Shown here: positions 1 to 7,091 of the stretch, piece by piece | Layout of the letters: each line of letters starts with the position of its first letter | Position numbering within the stretch: the stretch's first letter is position 1 | NCBI GenBank assembly: GCA_023459435.1 | Contig: JAEWUL010000072.1 | Location: forward strand, 1-11,894 | Direction: 5' to 3' | DNA from: Bacteroidota bacterium | Lineage (GTDB): Bacteria > Bacteroidota > Bacteroidia > Bacteroidales > WCHB1-69 | DNA length: 11,894 nt | Notes under the pieces: model-generated | What the model was told of the DNA's origin: nothing | Database searches by the model: none | The model's input: only the letters and a program-made list of their open reading frames with translations | Program-made: the position numbers and the translations under genes

Positions 1-1841
1 GAGTATTTACAGACCTCTCTTTGCAAAACAAAATAAAACCTACCGTTCCAGACCTTTTTTCAAGTCAGGAAGAACTCATTTCTGAAACAATAGAGCACCC
101 TTTTTCCCGTTTTCAGGATAAAACACACCATTTTGTGGAAATCAAAGATCCACAAACATTGGATCACAATATTCTTCAAGCTGAACGATTGTTTTTTGAA
201 TGGATTTATGTGAATGAAAAAATAGCAGGTTTTGTTTTTTCAAATACCATTGAAACCATTTATTATCATATTCTGGAAAATACAGAAAGACACTATGTGT
301 CCTTATTTAAAACGATTTTTGAAAAGGAAAAGGAGATTGTCTCTTTTCAGGTAAAAGGTACTTTTAAATTGTTTAAATTATTGAAAATCAATAATAAAAC
401 CCGTTTGTTTGATCTACAGGTAGCTCATTATCTTTTACAACCGGAGAATTCACATCAGCTGGAGCGACTGACAGAGAATCATTTAACCTATGAATTGTTA
501 CCTCAGGAAACAGAAACGACATTAGAAAAAATCATTCAAGCCACATGTGAAAAAGTGGAAGTGTATCAGTTATTATATTCGGTATTTGTTGAAGATTTAA
601 GAAAATCAAACCTGATTGACTTGTTTGAGAATCTGGAAATGCCATTGACAGAAGTACTGGCAGATATGGAGTTGAATGGAATCAAACTGGATCCCATTGT
701 ATTGGCAGAAAGTTCTGAGATAATGGCAGCCGAACTAAAAGAGATTGAAACGCAGATCTATCAGTATGCAGGAACTACATTTAATATTGGTTCACCTAAA
801 CAAATGGGGGAAGTTCTTTTTGAAAAACTAAAAATTATTGAAAACGCCAAATTAACCAAAACCAAACAATACCAGACAGGAGAAGAGATTTTAGTCAAAT
901 TAACTCACAAACACCCTATTGTTCCATTAATTTTGGAATGGCGATCCCTATCCAAATTAAAATCAACATATATTGATGCACTACCCCAGCTGATCCATCC
1001 TAAAACCGGAAAAATTCACACTACTTTTCAACAAACAACCACTTCAACGGGTCGGTTAAGTTCCATCAACCCCAATATTCAGAATATTCCAATCAGAACA
1101 GATAGAGGGAAAGAGATCCGAAAAGCTTTTATTGCTTCATCTGAAGATCATTGGCTTGTCTCTGCGGATTATTCTCAAATTGAGTTAAGGGTTGTTGCGT
1201 CTGTATCAGAAGACCAGAATATGATTCAGGCTTTTCTGAATCATGAGGATATCCATACGGCAACTGCAGCACAGGTGTTTCATCTCCCTGGAAACCAGGT
1301 AACAGCGGAACAGAGAAGATATGCCAAAACGGTAAATTTTGGGATCTTGTATGGGATCTCTGCCTTTGGACTCTCTGAAAGATTGCATATTCCACAAGTA
1401 GAAGCCAGACAACTGATCTCAGATTATAATAAAAGTTTTCCCAAAATAGAAGCTTATATGGAAGGGATTCTGGAGTTTGCGCGAAAAACAGGATATGTGG
1501 AAACCTTATTAGGCCGGAGAAGATATATCCGGGATATCAGATCCTCAAACGGAATTTTGCGGAAAGCAGAGGAACGAAATGCCATCAATGCTCCTATTCA
1601 GGGAACAGCCGCTGACATTATCAAGGTTGCTATGATCCATATTTTTAAAGAGTTGAATGATAAAAATTTAAAAACTAAAATGGTGCTTCAAGTGCATGAT
1701 GAACTCATTTTCGATGTTCCTCAGGATGAACTTCCTGTTGTGATGGAAATGATTCCCCGTCTGATGAATCAGGCGATGAACTTAAAAGTGCCGTTAGAAG
1801 TAGAAATTAATAGTGGAAAAAGCTGGTTTGATGCACATTAA
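1..1841 (+). CDS. polA: DNA polymerase I, C-terminal part (5' end outside window)
   Basis: This is the 3' portion of family A DNA polymerase I, which fills gaps in repair and Okazaki fragment maturation. The frame is open to the left edge (first full codon at 3), so the TTG at 21 is not a real start; about 612 residues are visible and the N-terminal 5'-3' exonuclease domain is missing. The polymerase domain is intact. Motif A (DYSQIELRV) is at 1167-1193, motif B (RR..K...F...YG) at 1314-1355, and motif C (HDE) at 1695-1703. Before it, at about 120-570, lies a shortened 3'-5' exonuclease-like fold in which the metal-binding acids are not recognisable: the DxE of Exo I is absent near 189-203, Exo II has Lys (366) where Asp is expected, and Exo III has Lys (552) for Asp and Ala for Tyr. 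I infer a polymerase without proofreading. miaA follows after 7 nt. Confidence 0.96.
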   Translation, partial: VFTDLSLQNKIKPTVPDLFSSQEELISETIEHPFSRFQDKTHHFVEIKDPQTLDHNILQAERLFFEWIYVNEKIAGFVFSNTIETIYYHILENTERHYVSLFKTIFEKEKEIVSFQVKGTFKLFKLLKINNKTRLFDLQVAHYLLQPENSHQLERLTENHLTYELLPQETETTLEKIIQATCEKVEVYQLLYSVFVEDLRKSNLIDLFENLEMPLTEVLADMELNGIKLDPIVLAESSEIMAAELKEIETQIYQYAGTTFNIGSPKQMGEVLFEKLKIIENAKLTKTKQYQTGEEILVKLTHKHPIVPLILEWRSLSKLKSTYIDALPQLIHPKTGKIHTTFQQTTTSTGRLSSINPNIQNIPIRTDRGKEIRKAFIASSEDHWLVSADYSQIELRVVASVSEDQNMIQAFLNHEDIHTATAAQVFHLPGNQVTAEQRRYAKTVNFGILYGISAFGLSERLHIPQVEARQLISDYNKSFPKIEAYMEGILEFARKTGYVETLLGRRRYIRDIRSSNGILRKAEERNAINAPIQGTAADIIKVAMIHIFKELNDKNLKTKMVLQVHDELIFDVPQDELPVVMEMIPRLMNQAMNLKVPLEVEINSGKSWFDAH

Positions 1842-1848
1842 TACCTCT

Positions 1849-2754
1849 ATGAATAGGATCATTACCATTTTAGGACCAACTGCAACCGGGAAAACACGTA
1901 TTGCAGCCTTGCTGGCCAAAGAGTTAGGCGGTGAAATTGTAAGTGCAGATTCCCGTCAGGTGTACCGAAAAATGGATATCGGCACAGGTAAGGATCTTTC
2001 AGATTACTGTATAGATGGTGTTCAAATTCCATTTCATCTAATTGATATTGTAGAACCTGGAATTGAATACAACGTTTTTCAGTACCAGCAACTGGCATTC
2101 AGTGCGATACAGGATATTCAAAGAAGAGGAAAGCCAGTAATTTTATGTGGAGGGAGCGGAATGTATATGGAAGCTCTCTTAAAAGGGTATAAACTATTTC
2201 CTGTGCCGGAAAATCAGACTCTGAGGATGGAGTGGAGCACCATATCGGATGAAAAACTAGCTGAAATGCTGGCTCAATTTAAACCTTTGCACAATCAGAC
2301 AGATATTGAAACACGAACCCGACTGTTGAGGGCTTTAGAAATTGAACACTACTATCAGGAACATCCAGAATTAATGGAGTGGACTCAACCAATCCCTTCC
2401 ATCATTTTTGGTCTTCATGGGGATCGGGATCTCATTAGACAAAAAATCACCAGAAGATTAAAAGAACGTTTAGAAAACGGCATGATTCAGGAAGTTCAAC
2501 AACTTATGGATGATGGTGTTAACATTCAACAACTGATTAGATACGGATTAGAATATAAATTTGTCACTCAGTTCATTCTTAACGAAATAGATGAAAAAAC
2601 CCTTTTTCAGAAACTGAATATTGCCATTCATCAATTTTCAAAAAGACAAATGACCTGGTTTAGAAAAATGGAGCGTGAGGGGTTTAACATTCATTGGATC
2701 GATATTTCTAAGTCGGAAGAGGAGAAGATAGCTCAGATTTTACAAAAGTTGTAG
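1849..2754 (+). CDS. miaA: tRNA dimethylallyltransferase (MiaA, second Bacteroidota type)
   Basis: MiaA transfers the dimethylallyl group of DMAPP to N6 of A37 in tRNAs reading UNN codons. The 301-residue protein opens with the P-loop GPTATGKT (residues 9-16), then SADSRQVY with the base-contacting Asp, then GTGKDL. The CGGSGMY segment has Ser103 in place of the usual catalytic Thr of GGT. RALEIE and, near the C-terminus, the QFSKRQMTWFRK tRNA-binding segment are also present. GTGKDL and YGLEYKF mark the second MiaA type found in many Bacteroidota beside a conventional copy (family knowledge). I chose ATG 1849 because the protein then begins just before the first beta strand, as in other MiaA, and lies 7 nt after the polA stop. 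In-frame GTG 1813 and ATG 1831 would overlap polA. It is probably co-transcribed with polA. Confidence 0.93.
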   Translation: MNRIITILGPTATGKTRIAALLAKELGGEIVSADSRQVYRKMDIGTGKDLSDYCIDGVQIPFHLIDIVEPGIEYNVFQYQQLAFSAIQDIQRRGKPVILCGGSGMYMEALLKGYKLFPVPENQTLRMEWSTISDEKLAEMLAQFKPLHNQTDIETRTRLLRALEIEHYYQEHPELMEWTQPIPSIIFGLHGDRDLIRQKITRRLKERLENGMIQEVQQLMDDGVNIQQLIRYGLEYKFVTQFILNEIDEKTLFQKLNIAIHQFSKRQMTWFRKMEREGFNIHWIDISKSEEEKIAQILQKL

Positions 2755-2764
2755 AAAAAAATGG

Positions 2765-2772
2765 TACTTTTG
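2765..2772 (+). promoter_or_regulatory. Bacteroidota-type -7 element for folD
   Basis: TACTTTTG matches the Bacteroidota -7 consensus TAnnTTTG and is followed by CA. It begins 10 nt after the miaA stop and ends 19 nt before the folD ATG, so the leader would be very short. The -33 element is poor: a TTG at 2749-2751 is too close (13 nt) and TTTT at 2738-2741 is a weak match at 23 nt. The call rests on the -7 match and its position. Confidence 0.55.
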
Positions 2773-2791
2773 CAATTCAATACTTACAATT

Positions 2792-3652
2792 ATGAAAATC
2801 ATCAACGGTAGTGCTTTAGCTAAAAAAATAAAGTCTATTCTTGCAATAGATATTGCTTATCATGTTGAAAAATATCAGCGTGCTCCAAAATTAGATCTGG
2901 TTTTAGTAGGCGATGATCCACATAGTGCGACGCATGTAGGGAATAAAAAAAAGGCAGCCAATGCCATTGGAATGGATTGTGATATTCATACCTTGCCATG
3001 TCATACTTCTGAAAATGAACTTCTTCAACTGATTCAGCAGTTAAACCAAGACGATGCTGTTGATGCCATTTTAGTTCAGTTACCATTACCCAAACATATT
3101 GATAGTAACAAAATAATCAATACTATAGATTACCGAAAAGATGTGGATGGACTTCATCCCATGAATGTAGGACTTCTGGCTACATCTAACGATGGAATTG
3201 TACCGTGTACACCCAGAGGAATCCTTTCATTGCTCCAAGAGGAACAGATTAAAATCTCAGGAAAACATTGTGTGATTATTGGCAGAAGTAATCTCGTTGG
3301 AAATCCTACTGCTCAACTGATGTTAAAAAACAATGCATCGGTTACCATTTGTCATTCTAAAACAAGAGATCTGCCCCATTTAACCCGTCAGGCTGAAATT
3401 TTAATCGTAGCAATCGGATGTCCCAATTTAATTCATGCAGATATGCTAAAAGAGGGAGCTGTTGTCATTGATGTGGGGATTAATAGTATTGAAGGAAAAT
3501 TAGTGGGTGACGTTTATAATAGCATCGATGTAACAAGTATTGAAAAAATGGCATCAGCAATTACACCTGTTCCGGGTGGTGTGGGTCCAATGACCATCGC
3601 ATCCTTATTGCAAAATACATTTGATATTTACAAGAGAAACATCTTGAAATAG
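2792..3652 (+). CDS. folD: Bifunctional methylene-THF dehydrogenase / methenyl-THF cyclohydrolase
   Basis: FolD interconverts 5,10-methylene-THF, 5,10-methenyl-THF and 10-formyl-THF in the cytoplasm, feeding purine and formyl-Met synthesis. The 286 residues match the usual family length. The catalytic Lys is K52 in NKKKA. QLPLP and the folate-binding KDVDGLHP with its conserved Asp follow. The Rossmann motif GRSNLVGNP and the C-terminal PVPGGVGPMT signature are present. One oddity is visible: four residues before K52, where the family has an almost invariant Tyr (YVxxK), this protein has His48 (CAT at 2933-2935). The start at 2792 is the only ATG that gives a normal N-terminus (MKIINGSALA). 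It appears to have its own promoter and is followed by a 117-nt gap before gcvP, whose enzyme produces the same folate intermediate. Confidence 0.97.
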   Translation: MKIINGSALAKKIKSILAIDIAYHVEKYQRAPKLDLVLVGDDPHSATHVGNKKKAANAIGMDCDIHTLPCHTSENELLQLIQQLNQDDAVDAILVQLPLPKHIDSNKIINTIDYRKDVDGLHPMNVGLLATSNDGIVPCTPRGILSLLQEEQIKISGKHCVIIGRSNLVGNPTAQLMLKNNASVTICHSKTRDLPHLTRQAEILIVAIGCPNLIHADMLKEGAVVIDVGINSIEGKLVGDVYNSIDVTSIEKMASAITPVPGGVGPMTIASLLQNTFDIYKRNILK

Positions 3653-3684
3653 GAAAAACTTATTTATCATCATTTACGTCATTA

Positions 3685-3720
3685 TTGTTTAGGAAATTCG
3701 TCGAATATTTTGTATATTTG
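3685..3720 (+). promoter_or_regulatory. Promoter of gcvP (Bacteroidota type)
   Basis: TATATTTG at 3713-3720 matches TAnnTTTG exactly and is followed by CAC. A TTG at 3685-3687 is a candidate -33 element, although the spacing (25 nt) is a little long; TTTAG at 3688-3692 would give about 20 nt. A short perfect palindrome, ATTCG-T-CGAAT (3696-3706), sits between them and could be an operator or chance. The ATG of gcvP is 50 nt downstream. I see no glycine riboswitch in the 117-nt gap. Confidence 0.62.
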
Positions 3721-3769
3721 CACGTTTAAATATTTTTCGATTTTAATTTATAACTTAATAATATTCAAG

Positions 3770-6628
3770 ATGATAAAAGATGATTTTACGTTAAGACATA
3801 ACGGACCTCAAGTGGAGGATTTAGATAAAATGTTACAAGTAATCGGTGTAACATCTATTGATGAATTGATCGATAAAACAATTCCAAAAGGAATTCGCTT
3901 AAAAGAGGATCTTCCATTACCTGAAGGAATGACTGAGGGACAGTATTTAGCGCATATTAAAGGTTTATTTGCCCAAAACGATATATTCAAATCATATATT
4001 GGAATGGGTTATTATAATACGTATACCCCAGGGGTCATTTTAAGAAATATTACCGAAAATCCGGGTTGGTACACTGCTTATACTCCTTATCAGGCGGAGA
4101 TCTCTCAAGGTCGTCTGGAAGCATTATTGAACTATCAAACCATGATCTCTGACCTGACAGGAATGCCTATTGCCAATGCATCTATGCTGGATGAAGCTAC
4201 CTCAGCCGGTGAGATGATGCTGATGTTTTTCAATAGCCGTAAAAGAGATGCTGTGAAAAATGGTGTGAATAAGTTTTTTGTTTCTCATGATGTGTTCCCT
4301 CAAACATTATCTGTAATCCAGACCAATGCGAAACCTCTCGGAATTGAAGTGGTAACCGGAGATCCTTTTCAAATGAAAATCGATGAAACTTTCTTTGGAA
4401 TCATGGTTCAGTATCCTAGTAGTTGGGGTGAAGTAGTAGATTATAAACAATTTGCAGCAGATGCAAAATCTAAAGGTGTTTTTGTAGGAGTAGCAGCAGA
4501 TCTATTGGCATTGACCTTATTAACTCCTCCGGGAGAGTGGGGTGCTGATTGTGTGGTAGGTACTGCTCAACGTTTTGGTACTCAAATGAGTTTCGGAGGC
4601 CCTCATGCAGGCTACTTTGCTTGTATTGATGACATGAAACGTCAAATGCCGGGTCGTATCATCGGTGTTACGATCGATGCTCATGGAAATAAAGCACTTC
4701 GTATGGCCTTACAAACCAGAGAGCAACATATCAAAAGAGAAAAAGCAACTTCCAATATCTGTACAGCATCAGCACTTTCTGCAATTACCGCCGGCTTCTA
4801 CGGAATGTGGCATGGTCCTAAAGGATTGAAAGATAAAGCTACTAAAATTAATATTCTAGCCGGTATACTAGCCGATGAAGCTGTGAAGTTAGGCTACAAA
4901 AATCACAACCCATACTTCTTTGATACGATTTGTTTGCAAGTTCCAGAAGGTTTTACAACAGAGGTTATGAAAAAAATAGCTCTGGATCATAAAATGAATT
5001 TCTATTACTGGTGTGATGAATGTATTTCTATATCACTGGATGAAACCGTTCTTTTGGAAGATGTGAATGCCATCATTGAAGTGTTGGCAAAAGCTGTTCA
5101 AAAGCCGTTTAATCCTTTCGTATGTGTCGATACAGGCGTGATTCCTCCTCTTCATATCCCTTCTGAATTAACCAGATCAACCCCATTTATGACCCATCAT
5201 ATCTTCCACAAATATCAATCTGAAACAGAGATGATGAGATATATGAAGATGTTGGAAATCAAAGATTTATCATTGAACAGAGCCATGATTCCCCTTGGAT
5301 CCTGTACCATGAAACTGAATGCTGCTGCAGAAATGTTCCCATTAAGCTGGCCTGAAGTGGGAGCTATCCATCCTTTTGCTCCTGTTGAACAGGTGCAAGG
5401 TTACATGAAAATGATTCAGGAGATGGATCAATGGTTGAGCATCATAACCGGGTTTAAAGCGATCTCATTCCAGCCTAATTCAGGTGCAGCGGGAGAGTAT
5501 GCCGGTATTAATGCGATCCGTAATTATCATATCAGCAAAGGGCAAACCCAAAGAGATATCTGTTTGATTCCTGCTTCTGCTCACGGTACAAACCCAGCTT
5601 CTGCTGCTAAAGCAGGCTTCGAAATTGTGGTTGTGAAATCTACAGCGTGTGGAGAGATCGATGTTCAGGATTTGAAAGAGAAAGCAACACTCTATCATGA
5701 CCGTCTGGCATGTATCATGATTACATATCCATCTACCCATGGCGTTTTTGAAGAAGCGATCCTGGAGATTATCAAAATCATCCATGATAATGGTGGTTTG
5801 GTTTATATGGATGGAGCCAATATGAATGCTCAGGTGGGACTTACTTCTCCGGGTTATATGGGAGCAGATGTGTGCCACCTTAATCTACATAAAACCTTTG
5901 CCATTCCTCACGGTGGTGGTGGGCCCGGTATCGGACCAATCGGTGTGGCTGAACATCTGGTAGAGTTTTTACCAAACCATGTTCTGATTCCAACCGGAGG
6001 CAAAAATGGAGATCCTGTAGCTGCTGCCCCTTATGGTAGCGCTGCTGCTCTTACGATTACCTACGGATATCTTAAAATGTTGGGTGGATTCGGATTGAAA
6101 GAAGCCACAAAATATGCTATCTTAAATGCAAATTATATCAAAGCACGCCTTCAGGATCATTACAAAATTATGTATACCGGTTCTAATGGAATGTGTGCCC
6201 ATGAAATGATCCTGGATTGCAATGAATTCGAAAAAACAGCTGGAGTTCAGGTGATTGATATTGCAAAAAGATTAATGGACTACGGATTCCATGCCCCTAC
6301 TGTGGCGTTCCCAATTCATGGTACTTTAATGGTTGAACCAACAGAAAGTGAACCTCTAAGCGAATTGGATCGTCTTTGTGATGCCTTTATCGCAATCCGT
6401 GAAGAGATTCGCGAAATTGAAAATGGAATCGCTGACCGTTCCAACAATGTGATCAAAAATGCACCTCATACCATGTGCCTCGTTTGTGGTGATGAATGGG
6501 ATAAACCATATTCTCGTCAAAAAGCTGCATTCCCTCTTCCTCATACCGAAAAATATTGGCCAACTGTAGGAAAAGTAAATGATGCTCATGGTGATAGGAA
6601 TTTACAATGCAGTTGTGATGCTTTTTAA
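3770..6628 (+). CDS. gcvP: Glycine dehydrogenase (decarboxylating), fused P-protein
   Basis: This PLP enzyme of the glycine cleavage system decarboxylates glycine and passes the aminomethyl group to the lipoyl arm of GcvH; GcvT then forms 5,10-methylene-THF. At 952 residues it is the single-chain form, with an N-terminal half (roughly 1-440) homologous to subunit 1 and a C-terminal half carrying the cofactor. The PLP lysine is K708 in NLHKTF (codon 5891-5893), followed by the glycine-rich IPHGGGGPG. GSCTMKLN and ASAHGTNPASA are further family signatures. The start is set at ATG 3770 (MIKDDFTLRHNG): the frame extends upstream to a TTG at 3710, but that codon lies inside the promoter -7 element and adds a hydrophobic stretch foreign to the family. 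gcvT and gcvH are not in the window. An intrinsic terminator follows 15 nt after the stop. Confidence 0.98.
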   Translation: MIKDDFTLRHNGPQVEDLDKMLQVIGVTSIDELIDKTIPKGIRLKEDLPLPEGMTEGQYLAHIKGLFAQNDIFKSYIGMGYYNTYTPGVILRNITENPGWYTAYTPYQAEISQGRLEALLNYQTMISDLTGMPIANASMLDEATSAGEMMLMFFNSRKRDAVKNGVNKFFVSHDVFPQTLSVIQTNAKPLGIEVVTGDPFQMKIDETFFGIMVQYPSSWGEVVDYKQFAADAKSKGVFVGVAADLLALTLLTPPGEWGADCVVGTAQRFGTQMSFGGPHAGYFACIDDMKRQMPGRIIGVTIDAHGNKALRMALQTREQHIKREKATSNICTASALSAITAGFYGMWHGPKGLKDKATKINILAGILADEAVKLGYKNHNPYFFDTICLQVPEGFTTEVMKKIALDHKMNFYYWCDECISISLDETVLLEDVNAIIEVLAKAVQKPFNPFVCVDTGVIPPLHIPSELTRSTPFMTHHIFHKYQSETEMMRYMKMLEIKDLSLNRAMIPLGSCTMKLNAAAEMFPLSWPEVGAIHPFAPVEQVQGYMKMIQEMDQWLSIITGFKAISFQPNSGAAGEYAGINAIRNYHISKGQTQRDICLIPASAHGTNPASAAKAGFEIVVVKSTACGEIDVQDLKEKATLYHDRLACIMITYPSTHGVFEEAILEIIKIIHDNGGLVYMDGANMNAQVGLTSPGYMGADVCHLNLHKTFAIPHGGGGPGIGPIGVAEHLVEFLPNHVLIPTGGKNGDPVAAAPYGSAAALTITYGYLKMLGGFGLKEATKYAILNANYIKARLQDHYKIMYTGSNGMCAHEMILDCNEFEKTAGVQVIDIAKRLMDYGFHAPTVAFPIHGTLMVEPTESEPLSELDRLCDAFIAIREEIREIENGIADRSNNVIKNAPHTMCLVCGDEWDKPYSRQKAAFPLPHTEKYWPTVGKVNDAHGDRNLQCSCDAF

Positions 6629-6643
6629 GTTAACATTATAGTC

Positions 6644-6676
6644 AAAAGGCTGTCTACGATTAGACAGCCTTTTTTT
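6644..6676 (+). terminator. Strong intrinsic terminator after gcvP
   Basis: A perfect 13-bp stem (6644-6656 pairing with 6661-6673) closes a CGAT tetraloop and runs into a T tract (6670-6676). The core arm reads AGGCTGTCTA. It starts 15 nt after the gcvP stop and should end the gcvP transcript. The A tract on the 5' side gives only weak reverse-direction function, and no opposite-strand gene needs it. Confidence 0.92.
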
Positions 6677-6693
6677 ATTATAAAAAATATACT

Positions 6694-7008
6694 ATGAAAA
6701 AATTTGTAATCTTTATCAGTTTTCTTTTCTTTTTGTTGTGCACCAATGCCCAACAAACACTTGTCGTGGCAAACTTTTCGTGTTTACCCCCTACCAATCT
6801 TCAGGTAGAATATATTCATGGATACCTTTCTGAGGATATTCAAATGGATGCGTGTTTGATATTCGATATTTATGGAAAACAGGTCAAAAAGATCTCTTTT
6901 ACGGAACATGCAACGGTTATCAATGTATCAGATCTATCATCCGGAGTTTATTTCATTCAGATGAAAACCAAACAAGGGAATCTTATGAAGAAGTTTGTGA
7001 AAAAATAA
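6694..7008 (+). CDS. Small secreted protein: signal peptide plus T9SS type A sorting domain
   Basis: The 104-residue protein starts with a classical Sec signal peptide (MKKF then a hydrophobic run, probable cleavage after Ala19 in TNA-QQ). The remaining 85 residues are mostly a type IX secretion C-terminal sorting domain: a strand with FDIYGKQVKK, then INVSDLSSGVYFIQM and the terminal KKFVKK, the usual GK.V / L..G.Y / KF.K pattern. The Pro-Asn-Pro that usually opens this domain is not clear (LPPTN instead). There is virtually no passenger domain, so no enzymatic function can be assigned. It may be a genuine minimal cargo or the remnant of a larger T9SS protein that lost its passenger. Only 17 nt separate it from the gcvP terminator, and no TAnnTTTG element is visible there, so how it is transcribed is unclear. 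Confidence 0.8.
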   Translation: MKKFVIFISFLFFLLCTNAQQTLVVANFSCLPPTNLQVEYIHGYLSEDIQMDACLIFDIYGKQVKKISFTEHATVINVSDLSSGVYFIQMKTKQGNLMKKFVKK

Positions 7009-7040
7009 CGTCTCAGGATAACATTTTGCTCACAAATTCG

Positions 7041-7068
7041 TTTGTTAACGGAATTTGATGTAATTTTG
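7041..7068 (+). promoter_or_regulatory. Promoter of the seven-gene downstream run
   Basis: TAATTTTG (7061-7068) is an exact TAnnTTTG -7 element followed by CAC. TTTG at 7041-7044 is the -33 candidate with a 16-nt spacer. The start codon of the kinase-like gene is 23 nt downstream. An inverted repeat, CAAATTC (7033-7039) and GAATTTG (7051-7057), brackets the -33 candidate and might bind a regulator. Confidence 0.62.
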
Positions 7069-7091
7069 CACCTAAATAGATTTACAAAAAA

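Noticed and set aside
1813..1848. GTG 1813 or ATG 1831 as the miaA start
   Set aside because: They add 12 or 6 residues before the usual N-terminus and overlap polA; ATG 1849 fits the family better. ATG 1831 is not excluded.
3710..3769. In-frame TTG extension of gcvP by 20 residues
   Set aside because: The TTG lies within the sequence just before the -7 element, and the added residues are hydrophobic and foreign to the family; ATG 3770 gives the standard N-terminus.
3653..3769. Glycine riboswitch upstream of gcvP
   Set aside because: The gap is AT-rich and only 117 nt, with a promoter in its middle; no conserved tandem aptamer-like helices are visible.
5480..5878. 132-codon open frame on the - strand inside gcvP
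   Set aside because: It is antisense to a highly conserved coding region, has Cys/His/Ser-rich nonsense composition and no recognisable domain; a shadow frame.
6852..7058. Second + frame overlapping the small T9SS gene
   Set aside because: It overlaps a frame with a signal peptide and sorting domain, and its own product shows no domain.
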